Source: Silene latifolia (Eukaryota > Streptophyta > Magnoliopsida > Caryophyllales > Caryophyllaceae). Taken from it: a DNA stretch of 64,000 nucleotides. The notes below the pieces were generated by a model. That model was not told where the DNA came from. It searched no databases and saw only the letters and a list, made by a program, of their open reading frames with translations. Each line of letters begins with the position of its first letter. The stretch's first letter is position 1. This document shows positions 48,926-61,422 of this stretch, piece by piece. The translations under genes were made by a program, and so were the position numbers. The stretch covers positions 15,065,541-15,129,540 of the forward strand of contig NC_133537.1 in assembly GCF_048544455.1 (NCBI RefSeq), read 5' to 3'.

Positions 48926-50569
48926 TTAAATTTAAAAAAAAAAACAAATTGCATTCTTTAGCAATATATTTAGTAAGTAAAACTAAAATAATTATATTTA
49001 TAATTTTGTGTTCATGGTGAATTTAAATGAGACATTCTCCATTCCACTTTTATAGTTTAATTATCCTTTAAAATTTATTCCAAATTAATTGTTTTTTCGA
49101 AATATAATATGATAAATGGCTTAACTATTATTTGACGTGTGTCATGTTAAGCCATTTTAGTGCCACATTTTATGTTATTTTTCTTTATATTTTATTAGGA
49201 ATAGTAAGAGACTATGAGTTGGTATGTATAAATTATGACACAATGAATTATCATAATGAAGTTTATTAGTGAAATTGTGATACAATGAATTTGCATAATT
49301 AAGTGTATTAGTGGTGACTTTTCAGTTGCTCACTGAGTTTGTATAAATACCTCCTCATAGATAAATAAGAGAATCAAGCAAATACAAAATCAATATTGTA
49401 ACTCTCTAAAGTCAAACACATATTATATCACTCAGCCTTAATTCTCCATGGGTCATGTGAAATGTACATTGAAGACAAACATTACATCCGCCTCCGTTTT
49501 ATTGTGCTTTGAAAATCAGTGGTTCAATTTCATATAAATTTTGGATCTCAAAGGCGCTACATTGCTACTAAAGTTTAAAATTTTTAGTTTGTTTGTATGT
49601 TGATTTCTCCTGATTGTTCATAGTTTTCATAGTATAAAGCTACAAATTTAAAAAATTAATATTTAAGTTCTGCGTAAAATAAAAAAAGTTCAACTTTATA
49701 GTTATGAAGTCAAATAAGCAACTCTGATTCCTTCCTTGCTAATCTCTAAATCACGTGATTAGTATTTGTAATCTGCTTATAAGGTGATTAATTGGTTTAC
49801 ATGTAGTTTTTTGTTGACATGCAGGTAGTACGTATAGATTATGTAATTGAATAAGCCAATATGGAAGATGTTGTGCATTCATTAAGTAGTTTGATTTACA
49901 TTGCTAAGACAAATTCGTCATATTTCAAGATTCCGACAGATTTGCAGTATGTAATTAGTCACAACAATTGTTTGGTTTGAAACGTGATGTAGAATATTCG
50001 GTTGTTACCCTACAAAGTAATTAAATACAATGAAAAATGATTATGCATATGACTTGAGGCAACAAGTTACATCATCATGTTTAGAATGTTATGTAGATTA
50101 TAACTGTAATACAACTCAAATTCACAAGATAGTCCACCAAAATGAATTTAAGTTTGCATACTTTGTCATTAACATAAGAATTCCCACGTAAATAAAACTA
50201 TGTGTTCCTTCTTTGTTTATAATGTCATCACATTAAGTACACGTCGACTTACTAACAAAAAAGTACATTTTGACTTCGCAACCCACTTTGAACAAACATA
50301 TGCATGAATAAGTTTTAAGAAGGATTATACTCTGTATTAACTACCTACTTCTCAAACTACATTCTTCGCTATTTTAAATCTTACCACAACATGGATTATT
50401 TCACAACATGTGTCAATCATTTTACATTTTATCTTAAAATCTTTTATTTATCGTTGAAAAAAAAAATTGGTCTCCATTTTCCTTCCCCTTCATTAAATTT
50501 TCGTATAAGAACAAAGTTTTAAGGAAGCGTCTTGATAAAACCCGTGCATTGCACGGGTTACAAAACTAG

Positions 50570-50838
50570 TTATTTTCTTTGAAAATGCAGGTTAGTATTA
50601 TCCCAAGTACAAAGTCGAGCATCCATGAGTAAAAAATTGATCTTTCAAAAACCCTTTTAAGAAATACAACACGTCAACCATTTGAGTTAAAAATAGTTCA
50701 AATATCATTGTGTGTATACATCATCTAAATATACATACAATTCCAAGTATACAAGTAAGTAAGTAAGTCATTCACCCAATTACGTACCACTCTATTTTTT
50801 TGGTACATATTACGTACCACTCTATGAACGATGTAAAT
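50570..50838. other. AT-rich spacer
   Basis: Sequence between the Helitron end and the first LTR fragment. A small AAGT run lies near 50752-50768. No gene seen. Confidence 0.5.
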
Positions 50839-51570
50839 TATAACACCCTTACACCCTCACTTACCCGACCAAGGTAAATGGGGATGTTACTCATCTCGAT
50901 TTTCCGAGGTAGTATAATCAAAACGACAATCATGCAACAATTTAAAGGCTCAAAGTTTAATGCCAAAATATATACAAAACAAGTTCCAATTGTCAAATTA
51001 CAAGTTCCAAAATCAAACTAAAGAAAAGCGGAAACATAAAAAAGTCTAGTGTCAAAACTAGTAAGCTAAGGCTAAGTCTCGGATCGATGTCAAACTCGCC
51101 CCTCAAGGCCCCACGCCCCCACAAGCATCCACCATCATTAATCACCTGAAAGTCAACCTACTCACCACATGACTGGAAATATCATGCTGATCACGGTAGA
51201 TAGTTTTAAAAAAGATTTTTAACACAAGTAACACACAAGTCAACACAAGGTTGAGTAGAGATTCCGTACACAATTAAACCACAAAGTGACAATGATCGAT
51301 ACATATAACCAACAATCTCAACTCATGTTTCTAGCATAATTAAACATCATTATCTCAATTTCCGACCAACACATAATAATAACAAGGCAACTCTTGACTC
51401 ACATGATTGACAAGACCAAATGGACGCGGGCGCATGCTACAACTCACACGGCGGCCCTAATAAGCGTGCTACAAATCACACGGCAAACAAGTGATATTCA
51501 AATCACACGGCGAACATGCTCGACCACAAAAACTCTCCGGAATCATAAATATGCACATCCCCCTTGTGGC

Positions 51571-52876
51571 TATAACACCCTCATCTACCAAGTAGCCTTA
51601 ACAAGACCTTCCTTAGTAGATACGGGCGTTACCATCTCGGTTGTCCAAGTAATAGTATATCACAACGTCAATAAAAGAACTATCAAAGTTAATTACAAGC
51701 TTTAACTCAATAAAAGGAAAGATACAACTGATGACACAAAACAACTACGGTGATACTACTCCATGCCAAGACTCGGTGAAAGACACGTCTCTCCAACGCA
51801 CCCAGATAAGCTTCATATATCAACACCTGCTAAGACTGACCGCTCACCATAATGGATCACCGCAAACACATAACAAGAAGGAAACACAGAGAAAACCACA
51901 CAAGGTCAGTAACTGAAGATCATCATACAAAACATGGTATAACACAAGCACAAACCTCCAACTCCAGATCATCACCAATCACTTGTCTACACACTAAAGT
52001 GTGTAGACCTACCAGAATACCCATCGCAACAGATATTCTACACCGCCAGTGGGGATCGCAGCCTTACCACCGAAGCCCCGCTCAAAACCATAGAGCGAAA
52101 ACCCAAGGACCATTAACATGCACATCCCCCTTGTGATGGGAACTACAAGGAGCGGACAAGGGCGTGAAGCCATTCCTGAAGATGACTCTACTCAGCTAGA
52201 GACGCACCCCGAACATACACAATCACACTATAACACAATCATAATTACCACACAATACACACAACCATTAATCAACAGTACTGAGTAAGAAAGCCTACTT
52301 TTAGCAATCAGCAGCCAATAATGCATACATCCATATGAAGGCAAGGCAACCTCCACCAACACCTATCACAACCAGTAGGAAACCCCTATATTACTAACAA
52401 CCATGATCATATAACCGAAACCTAAGGGATTATGATGATGACTTACCTAAGCCTGGCATTCCGGCGACAAAACCGCGACCCGACTTGAACTTCCGTCCCC
52501 ATGGTGTCTCCAAGTGTGAGGGATCCCAAAAGGTTGAAAGATGGTGAGGGAGAAGAAATGTCGTCGATCTAGGTTTAAGAGAAATGAAAAAAAAAAAAAC
52601 TGATTTGGGTTTACGACTTCACGATTTATATCTTAACGCTAAACCCGTCATACTCGATCGAATCGAGTATGGAACCTAGTCACCTACTCGATCGAGTAGC
52701 ATCTACTCGATCGAGTCACTAAGCTGCTCGATCGAGTGGCCTACGCTAGATCGAATTCCCATTCCCCAAGATCACCAAGTTCCAAGTCCGTTTGCATGAA
52801 AGGTTCCAAGAGGTCAACCATGTATCTAAGGTCAGTCAACAGGCAGTCAACGGGTCCCTACAAGGCGGGTATTACA
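51571..52876 (-). mobile_element. Solo LTR (1,306 bp) of the Tekay-like family
   Basis: It starts TATAACACCC, ends GGTATTACA, and GTGGC is duplicated at 51566-51570 and 52877-52881. It contains the family hairpin at 51987-52006, the CCGCCAGTGGGG block, and a palindrome array near its outer end. No internal coding region, so it is a recombined solo LTR. Confidence 0.85.
52652..52756. repeat. Palindrome array in the solo LTR
   Basis: Five ACTCGATCGAGT-type sites start at 52652, 52686, 52705, 52726 and 52745, spaced 34, 19, 21 and 19 bp. The outer two are degenerate. Confidence 0.85.
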
Positions 52877-52935
52877 GTGGCGGCCCCACAAGGGGAGACT
52901 CACGGGTGGCCCTTCGCGTACGACGGTGCCTAAGG

Positions 52936-53455
52936 TGTAACACCCACTTACACCAAGGTGCCTTACCAAGACCATCTAGTACATGAGAATGCTACCATCT
53001 TGGTTGCCCGAGGCATAGTAATCAAAAGTTACCATCAAGAAACGTATTTAAGTAATTAAGTTTAAATGTGCGTACATCAAAACCAACTCAAATATAAAAG
53101 TACAACTGTTCCAAAAACCAAAATCCAACAGAAATAAAAAGTGTTAAGATAAAACAGCGGAAGACTACGACTCTGACACGTGGTGACTCCATCCCCAGCT
53201 AGATCCCGCGTGTATCCAAGATATGCCTGCTAAACAACTGCTCACCATCCCCGAATGGATCACCACAGTTTTCAAAACATTTAAACGGGGTCAGTTACAC
53301 AATATAAGACAATACAACAGACAGTTACACAATCACAATCCTCCAACACCGTCACATCACCAAATATATGACTACACACTAATGGGTGTAGCCTTACCAG
53401 AATATCCATTGCAACAGATATTCCACACCGCCAGTGGGGGACCGCAGCCTTTCCC
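52936..53455 (-). mobile_element. Truncated LTR of the Tekay-like family
   Basis: It starts TGTAACACCC and follows the LTR of the family through the variant hairpin at 53372-53391, then stops at about 53455 where Athila-like sequence begins. Confidence 0.8.
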
Positions 53456-53613
53456 GTTTAGAACAAACAATCAAACCCCCAAAGAACTGGTTACCTCGAC
53501 AGACTTAGTTAAAGATGACATTTTCCCATCTCCCTGTGGAGATCGACCCTACTTACTGCTAGCCTCTGTTAGTGTATTTAGGTATTTATTTTTGGTACAG
53601 AAACGACAGTATC
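53456..53613 (+). mobile_element. Athila-like terminal fragment
   Basis: TCTCCCTGTGGAGATCGACC followed by GGTACAGAAACGACAG resembles the region just before the primer-binding site of Athila-type elements. It is cut by the Tekay-like element at 53614. It may belong with the Athila-like sequence at 61447, which is on the same strand. Confidence 0.5.
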
Positions 53614-54976
53614 TGTAACACCCCCTCATACCAAGGTGCCTTACCAGGACCACCCCACCATGAGAGTGTGTTACCATCTCGGTTGCCCGAGGTTAGTACA
53701 TACCAAAAGCGTCTGAATTGAGCACAATTATTAAAGTACTGAGAAATGTAAAGTTTACAATATCCAAAACCAAATACTGTTTAACAAAATACAACTTCAA
53801 AGTCTTAACATTAATTGAAAACCCACTAAGACTCAGACGGTGATGCTATGACTCGTGGTGGCAAATCTCCCAAGACAATCCCCAAGCTCTCACTAGCAAT
53901 ACCTGTCAAGCCTGCTCACCATCCCCGAATGGATCACCGCAGATTCCACAAATAACAACGGGGTCAGTAATACTCAACTAATAAGACAAACAAATGCAAT
54001 AATTGTCTGATCATCACCAATTCCCAATCATCCAAGCTCACACAGTAACCGACTACACACCAAAGTGTGTAGCCCTGCCAGATTACCCATCGCAACAGGT
54101 AATCCTCGCCGCCAGTGGGTGACCGCAGCCGATCCCACCTAGTCCAGCTCCTCAACGAGCGACAACGATCCCTGTCCCTTAATGTGCACATCCCCTCCCG
54201 TGGCGGGTTCCACGGAGGGCGAACTAGGGTGTGAAGCCACTCCCACAAGTGACTCCACCACAATCACAATCACATGACATCGCAGTCATCTCAATCCCCT
54301 CACACCAACATTGTCACAAAAACCTCCATACTCCGATGATCACGGACAACGATAATTACAACAACATGTCATACAAAGCACAGTAAACTGAGTAGGGAAA
54401 CCCTACCTTAGCAATCAACAGCAGTATGCAACACGGACAATCAAAAAGGCTCCTCTACGAAGTCTTCTCCTATACAATGATCATGCAACACGATTACACT
54501 TTGTACAATTCCCAAAATCCCCTTCTCATATAAATGTACAAAGAACCAAAAAGGTACAAATAATCACGAAGATAAAACTTACCAACGATTGCAACGAGAA
54601 CTTATACGCAAGAATCACGACGATTACCCACACAATGACGCTACGAAATGCTTAAGAGAAGGATTAGGGAATGATTTGGGTGTGATTAGGGTAACGTAGA
54701 AATGATAAAGCTTTTAAAATGATATTAGAAATTGACGCGGAAATATAAAATACCCTAAACATTCCCTAATCAAACCGTCGAAATAACACTCCGCCAAACC
54801 GGACACTCGGTCGAGTAAGTGCATACTCGGCCGAGTGTCCAATACTCGGTCGAGTATTCACTATACTCGGCCGAGTATTCCTCGGCAGAACCAAAATAAC
54901 ACACAACCATAGCACTACTCGGCCGAGTAGGCTCTACTCGGTCGAGTAGTCACCAAGGAAAATCCGTAGTGTTACA
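53614..54976 (-). repeat. 3' LTR of the second Tekay-like element (1,363 bp)
   Basis: It starts TGTAACACCCC and ends GTGTTACA, one base longer than the LTR at 5987-7348. It contains the hairpin at 54053-54072 and the ACTCGGCCGAGT array near its outer end. A purine-rich tract on the minus strand lies just inside. Confidence 0.92.
54805..54947. repeat. ACTCGGYCGAGT array in the LTR
   Basis: Six sites start at 54805, 54825, 54844, 54865, 54917 and 54936, spaced 20, 19, 21, 52 and 19 bp. The core is GGCC or GGTC where the first element has GATC. The layout matches the first element's LTR. Confidence 0.92.
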
Positions 54977-57900
54977 ATCTTCCCCCCTAAAAAGAACTTC
55001 GTCCCGAAGTTCACACTCTACTATACAAGCAAGCGCAACACTACGTCACAAGACTATACCAACTACATAAGACAACTCCAAGGAACTATACAAGCACCAC
55101 AACAAGTTACCACAAAATCATTTCCCGACTCGAACCAAAACAAAGAAAAACAAAACAAAACACCATCGCGACCATCTCCCACCCCCTAAAAAGACAACGG
55201 TTACGTCCCCGTAACCAAACATACCTGATCAAAAAGGTTAGGAAAACGTTCTCGCATAGCTTCCTCAGGTTCCCATGTGGCTTCCTCCACATTATGATTA
55301 GACCAAAGGACCTTGAGTAAGACCGTCTCACCATTATGGGTCTTACGAACCTTGCGATCAAGAATTTCCTTAGGAATCTCGGCATAGGACAAGGATTCAT
55401 CAAGTTCGATGTTCTCCATCTCAAGGATATGCGACGGATCACTCACATACTTCTGGAGTTGAGATACGTGAAAAACATTGTGCACTCTATCCAAAGCTGG
55501 TGGTAAAGCTAACCTGTAGGCTACCTCGCCAACACGGTCCAAAATTTCATAAGGACCTATAAACTTTTGGCTTAGCTTACCCTTTTTCCCAAACCTCATA
55601 ACACCTCGCATAGGTGACACTTTCAAAAGAACCTTGTCACCTACCGCAAACTCAATGTCCTTGCGGTGTAAGTCGGCGTAGCTCTTCTGGCGATCTTGAG
55701 TTGCTCTCATCTTTTGGCGAATCAACTGGATTTGCTCAACCATATCTTGAACCGATTTGTGGCCCTAAAACCCGCCTCGGAACTATCATCCCAACAAACT
55801 GGACTTGGCATTTTCGGCCATACAAAGCTTCAAAAGGTGTCATCCCAATGCTTGTATGATAACTATTATTGTATGAAAACTCGATTAAATCAAGTCTGTC
55901 TTCCCAACCGCCCCCAAAGTCCATAACACATGCCCTTAGCATGTCTTCTAAGGTCTTGATGGTCCGTTCGTCCGACCATCGGTTCCGGATGAAAAAGTCG
56001 TACTCATTTTCAACGTTGTACCCATCAACTCTTGCAGTTCTTGCCAAAACTTTGATATGAACCTCGCATCACGATCGAAACGATATCTTTCGGTATACCA
56101 TGTAACCGAACCACATGCCTTCAGAACCCAATGCCACCGTGCATCTTAGACCAAGTATCCTTCATGGGAACGAAATGGGCCGACTTGGTCAACCGATCCA
56201 CAATCACCCAAATCATGTTGTTACCTTGTTGTGACCTAGGTAGCCCCACAATGAAGTCCATGGAGATCGACTCCCACTTCCACTGCAGCATCTTGTCAAA
56301 GACCGAATCTTACCTTGTGGTCTCCTTTGTTCACCTTTGACCCTTTGGCAGGTCAAACATCTAGCCACAAACTCGCCTACATCCCTCTTTATGTTCGGCC
56401 ACCAAAAAGTCTTCTTAAGGTCTCTCAAAGCTTGTCACCACCCGGTGAATGAATAAGGAGTGCAATGAGCCTCGACAAGATCATTCTCCTTAACTCGCAT
56501 CGTCAGAACACACCATCTCCCATCAAAACGAACACTCCCATCCGGATGTATAGAAAACCCGGAAGTCGCTCCACTCTCTACCTTTGACTTCCACTCCCGG
56601 ATCTTAGGATCAAGCTCTTGCTTACTTTTGATGTTTTCATACAACTCTGGCTCGATCGTCAAATCCCCGATGGTATCCCCCTCTCGAATCATAAAGATCC
56701 CCAAACTAGACATCTCATCTCTCAACTTCAACAAGGACATAGCTGTACATAGCGAATGAACGCTCTTCCTACTCAATGCATCTGCAACAACATTAGCCTT
56801 ACCCTCGTGATAGATGATCTCCATATCATAATCTCCAATCAGCTCCATCCACCGTCTCTGCCGCATGTTAAGCTCCTTCTGAGTGTAGATATACTTTAGA
56901 CCTCTTATGATCAGAGAACACCTTAAAAGTTGCGCCATAAAGGTAGTGCCTCCAAATCTTAAGAGCGAACACAATCGCACCCTGACTCCGGATCATGAGT
57001 AGGGTAATTCTCCTCATATTGCTTCATTTTGCCTCGCAAGCATAGGCTATCACTTTCCCTCCCCGCATCAAGACACAACCAAGACCATTCTTTGAAGCGT
57101 CGGTATAGACCTCAAAGTTCTCACAACCCTCCGGCAAGGCTAGGATAGGAGCTGTGGTCAAGCGTTCCTTTAAGGTCCGAAACGCCGTCTCACAACTGTC
57201 ATCCCAAACAAATCTGGCTTCCTTCCTCATCAAGGATGTCATAGGCCGCGCTATGGTAGAGAAATCTTTCACAAATCTCCTGTAGTAGCCGGCAAGGCCT
57301 AAGAAACTCCGAATCTCAAAGCAACATTCTTGGCGATTCCCACTTGGTAACGGCCTCAATCTTACTAGGATCCACAGATACCCCCTTCTTAGATATTACA
57401 TGGCCCAGAAAAGCCACTTCCTCTAACCAGAACTCACACTTGGATAACTTGGCATAAAGCTGATTTTCTCTCAAGGTCTGCAGAACTATCTTCAAGTGCT
57501 CTTCATTCCCTTCCTTAGTCTTAGAATAAACTAAGATATCGTCGATGAAAACAACCACAAACCTATCCAAAAACGGTGTAAAGATCCGGTTCATCAAATC
57601 CATAAAAAGTCGCTTTGGCGCATTGGTCAACCCAAAAGGCATCACCACGTACTCGTAGTGACCATAACGAGATCGGAATCTTTGTTTTAGGAATATCCTC
57701 ATCCGCTATCCTCGGTGATGATACCCGACCTCGATCAATCTTAGAAAACACACTGCTCCACTTAGCCGATCGAACAAATCATCAATCCTCGGCAACGGAT
57801 ACTTATTCTTCATCGTGACCCGATTGAGCTCTCGTAATCAATGCACAGTCTCATACTCCCATCTTTCTTCTTTACAAAAGGACTCGGAGCTCCCCACGGT

Positions 57901-59859
57901 GACACACTAGGCCTGATATAACCCTTGCCTAACAACTCATGTATCTGCTTTTTCAACTCGCCAACTCTTTAGGTGCCATACGGTAAGGTGCCTTAGATAT
58001 AGGACCGTTCGCTTAAGCTCCACGCTGAAATCAATATCCCTCTTGGGAGGCAAACTCGGTATTTCCTCGGGAAAGACATCTTCGAATTCTCTCACCACGG
58101 ATATCTCGAAGGCGTCGGCGGCTCTACTCGGTGATCTCTCACACATGACAAAGAATCAAGGGACACTTCTTCCTTAAACATGACTTTAAGGTCATCACAG
58201 CTATGAACCTACACTTAGGCTTTACTACAAACCCTCTATAGGACACCCTAACACCCTTGGGCCCCTTTAAGGACACTCTCTTTTGTCGACAATCTATCCT
58301 GGCATCATACTTACCTAGCCAATCCATCCCGACAATCACCTCAAACCCATCCATAGGAAACTCTAACAGGTCTACTGGTAAATCTACCCCTCCAATCACC
58401 ATGGATATACCCTTATATAACTTGAGACACGACACATACTCCCCTGAAGGTATGAAGAGATCATCTTTTACAACCTCAAACTTCCCCAAACCCATAGACA
58501 CAGCATGACTTTTAGATACAAAAGAATGTGTAGCCCCGGAATCAAACAAAACAAAGGACGGTACATTATTAACAAGAAAGGTACCAGTAACTACATGAGC
58601 ATCATCTTGTGCTTTCGCTTGTCCATCATGAAGAGCTTTCCACTGTTTTTCTCGTCCTCCACCCCGAATCAAGCATTTGAGGTACTTGGCTTAGCTTAGA
58701 ATCCCGAGTGATTGTTGTTCTCGGGCGCCGATAAGATCCACCACCACCGCGGTTGTAACCGCCCTGGTTACCCCGTCCACCTCTGTTGCCCCATGAACCT
58801 CCCGGTCGGTTACTAGCAAAACTCGAGTCGGCCCCCGAGAAAAATTCCCGATCGAGCTCCCCGAACCATTGCCGGGCTTGTAGCTCGTGCATTCCCGTCT
58901 TTGTGGCCTATCCCACCACAGTTGAAGCACGTAAGGTTGGTGTTTTCACTTACAGCCCGACCTCCATTCTTTCCCCAGCCACGAGAACCTCCGGAGAAAC
59001 CAGCTCCACTAGAAAAAGCCTTGGCATGGTTGAAATTCCCTTTCTTGTTGGTTGGTCGACTATTGTTTCCACCATCACCCTTCCTCTTTTCTTTGATTCT
59101 CTCCTCGATCTCTCTTGAGAGATCCACCATTCTCTCGCCTTTACCCGCTCTCGGATACACTTCCTTGAGGTCGTAGCAACCCCACTGGCATACGACTCAC
59201 GATCTTAGCAGATAAACCCCTCTCAAAACGGAGAGCCAAACCTCTTTGCCCGAGCTGCATATCTTCAACATAACGAGATAGCTCCAAAACCGATGGTAGT
59301 AATCGTGATCTGTCATCTCCTCGTCATGGTGAAAGAATCAAAGTCGGATCTCATCTTGTGTCGGATATGCTCCGGCACAAACCGCTCTCCTCATAGCACT
59401 CTTCAACCTGACACGGAATAGCCCCTTCCGCCCGGTAGTAAGCTCTAGCATCATCCTTGACATTTCGCCACCAAACTGCAGCTTCACCTCTTAGGTAGTA
59501 CACTACTACCGCTCAACAATCATGTCCTCGGGGCACTTAACCATTTCCATGAGAGCTTCAATCTCACGGTGCCACTTCTCGAGCAGCTTTGGTTCACCTA
59601 CCCCATCATATGTGGGAGGGTGGAAACAAGCAATGTTGATGCTAAGCTGGGTTGCATCCATCGACTTCTCGTTCCCTTTTCCCACATTTTTGAGAGCTTC
59701 AAGGAGAGCCTCTTGTTGCTCAATCATGCGAGCAACCTCGTCAAGAGTCATCTCTGAAGCTTGGATCTGCTGCAGAGTTCTTTTGGCGGCATTTGAGTGA
59801 TAAGAATTAAATAAACGTAAACACATGCTCAAAATTTAACACTCTTCCGCCATAAGAAC

Positions 59860-60156
59860 ACTCGGCCGAGTATACATCATACTCGGTCGAGTAAAGTCAA
59901 CTCGGTCGAGTATCCCCGATACTCGGTCAAGTATCGACTCCGGAAGCTTAACGTCAAAACACAAAAAACAACACTTGGCCGAGTGTAACAACACTCGGCC
60001 GAGTGGACACTACTCGGTCGAGTATACGTTCATACTCGGTCGAGTTATCACAAACGAGAGCGATCGCTACTTTCCATCAAACAACACTCGGTCGAGTTCT
60101 TGGTTACTCGGCCGAGTACTCCATACTCGTCGAGTACCGCCCGCTTTCGGCCGAGT
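59860..60156. repeat. ACTCGGYCGAGT array in the leader upstream of gag
   Basis: Twelve sites start at 59860, 59881, 59900, 59921, 59973, 59993, 60012, 60034, 60086, 60106, 60125 and 60145. Spacings are 21, 19, 21, 52, 20, 19, 22, 52, 20, 19 and 20 bp. This is three groups of four, as in the first element, and ends about 70 bp before the likely gag start. Confidence 0.92.
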
Positions 60157-60650
60157 TACGCTATAAACAGTTTCTGATTACAATTCCCTATCATGCTCAC
60201 TATTCCCGTAGCAAATACATAATCTTAAGAACTTAAAAGCCATGTTATAATCACATCAGCATACAATGCAAATATTAAAACTTTAATGCCACATTGTAAT
60301 CATATCAGCATACAGTTCATGCTTATTCGAGTTCTAACATGACAACCATTCACAACCCGTCTCATCTACCCTCTCCTCCCATCACCGCATTCACAACTTT
60401 AACACATATACTTTCCACTATCAACCTTTACCAACCTTCATCATCACATACATGTACATACAAAACCTAACTCTCACCACTTTTCCCATGTTACCGGGTC
60501 GAGTTAGTGAGGGCCAATTTGCGACTCCGGGACGTCTCCCGAGTCTTTGCGGTAGCTCCAAACAACTCTCCCCGGGTTCATTTTATTTAGACTCCCTAAG
60601 TTCATTAACTTCATTTGTTTAGGTGCCGGAATCTTGACTCGATACCACTT

Positions 60651-61422
60651 TGTAGAACACCCCTCATACCAAGGTGCCTTACCAGGACCACCCCACCATG
60701 AGAGTGTGTTACCATCTCGGTTGCCCGAGGTTAGTACATACCAAAAGCGTCTGAATTGAGCACAATTATTAAAGTACTGAGAAATGTAAAGTTTACAATA
60801 TCCAAAACCAAATACTGTTTAACAAAATACAACTTCAAAGTCTTAACATTAATTGAAAACCCACTAAGACTCAGACGGTGATGCTATGACTCGTGGTGGC
60901 AAATCTCCCAAGACAATCCCCAAGCTCTCACTAGCAATACCTGTCAAGCCTGCTCACCATCCCCGAATGGATCACCGCAGATTCCACAAATAACAACGGG
61001 GTCAGTAATACTCAACTAATAAGACAAACAAATGCAATAATTGTCTGATCATCACCAATTCCCAATCATCCAAGCTCACACAGTAACCGACTACACACCA
61101 AAGTGTGTAGCCCTGCCAGATTACCCATCGCAACAGGTAATCCTCGCCGCCAATGGGTGACCGATCCCGATCCCACCTAGTCCAGCTCCTCAACGAGCGA
61201 CAACGATCCATGTCCCTTAATGTGCACATCCCCTCCCGTGGCGGGTTCCACGGAGGGCGAACTAGGGTGTGAAGCCACTCCCGCAAGTGACTCCACCACA
61301 ATCACAATCACATGACATCGCAGTCATCTCAATCCCCTCACACCAACATTGTCACAAAAACCTCCATACTCCGATGATCAACAGACAACGATAATTACAA
61401 CAACATGTCATACAAAGCACAG
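60651..61422 (-). repeat. 5' LTR of the second Tekay-like element, truncated
   Basis: It matches 53614-54385 almost base for base and stops after CAAAGCACAG, where the LTR copy at 54369-54383 continues. The adjacent minus strand has a degenerate initiator-Met primer site (TGGTATC at 60641-60647). The hairpin is at 61091-61110. Confidence 0.9.

Larger units (their letters stand above)
47484..50569 (+). mobile_element. Non-autonomous Helitron (3.1 kb), same family as 34028-38449
   Basis: It starts TCTATAAAATATTATTAAAA after an A, and ends with hairpin CCCGTGC-ATT-GCACGGG (50541-50557), then TTACAAAACTAG and a T. Both ends share sequence with the other Helitron (also GTCACGTAGACAATGCCAC near the start). 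There is no Rep or helicase gene. It carries a poly(A)-tailed insert at about 47905-48545 and a 168-bp tandem duplication. Confidence 0.9.
50839..52935 (-). mobile_element. Ty3-type LTR fragment, interrupted by a solo LTR
   Basis: It starts TATAACACCC and shares the LTR layout of this family up to GCACATCCCCCTTGTGGC, then continues after the inserted solo LTR at 52882-52935. The rest is missing, replaced by another LTR at 52936. It is an old fossil fragment. Confidence 0.65.
53614..61422 (-). mobile_element. Second Ty3 chromovirus (Tekay-like), 5' LTR truncated
   Basis: The 3' LTR is 53614-54976 (1,363 bp) and the partial 5' LTR is 60651-61422. On the minus strand the order is primer-binding site, leader with palindrome array, gag (about 59800-58640) with zinc knuckle, protease, reverse transcriptase, RNase H, integrase (to about 55750) and a chromodomain (about 55420-55220). 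The protein sequence is clearly related to the first element. It is badly broken, with well over a dozen breaks. The LTR copies differ at only about 10 of 770 bases, suggesting an insertion under a million years or so ago, which sits oddly with the decay of the interior. Confidence 0.92.

Noticed and set aside
53223-53618. Open frame of 131 codons
   Set aside because: It spans the joint between a truncated LTR and an Athila-like terminal region, both non-coding.
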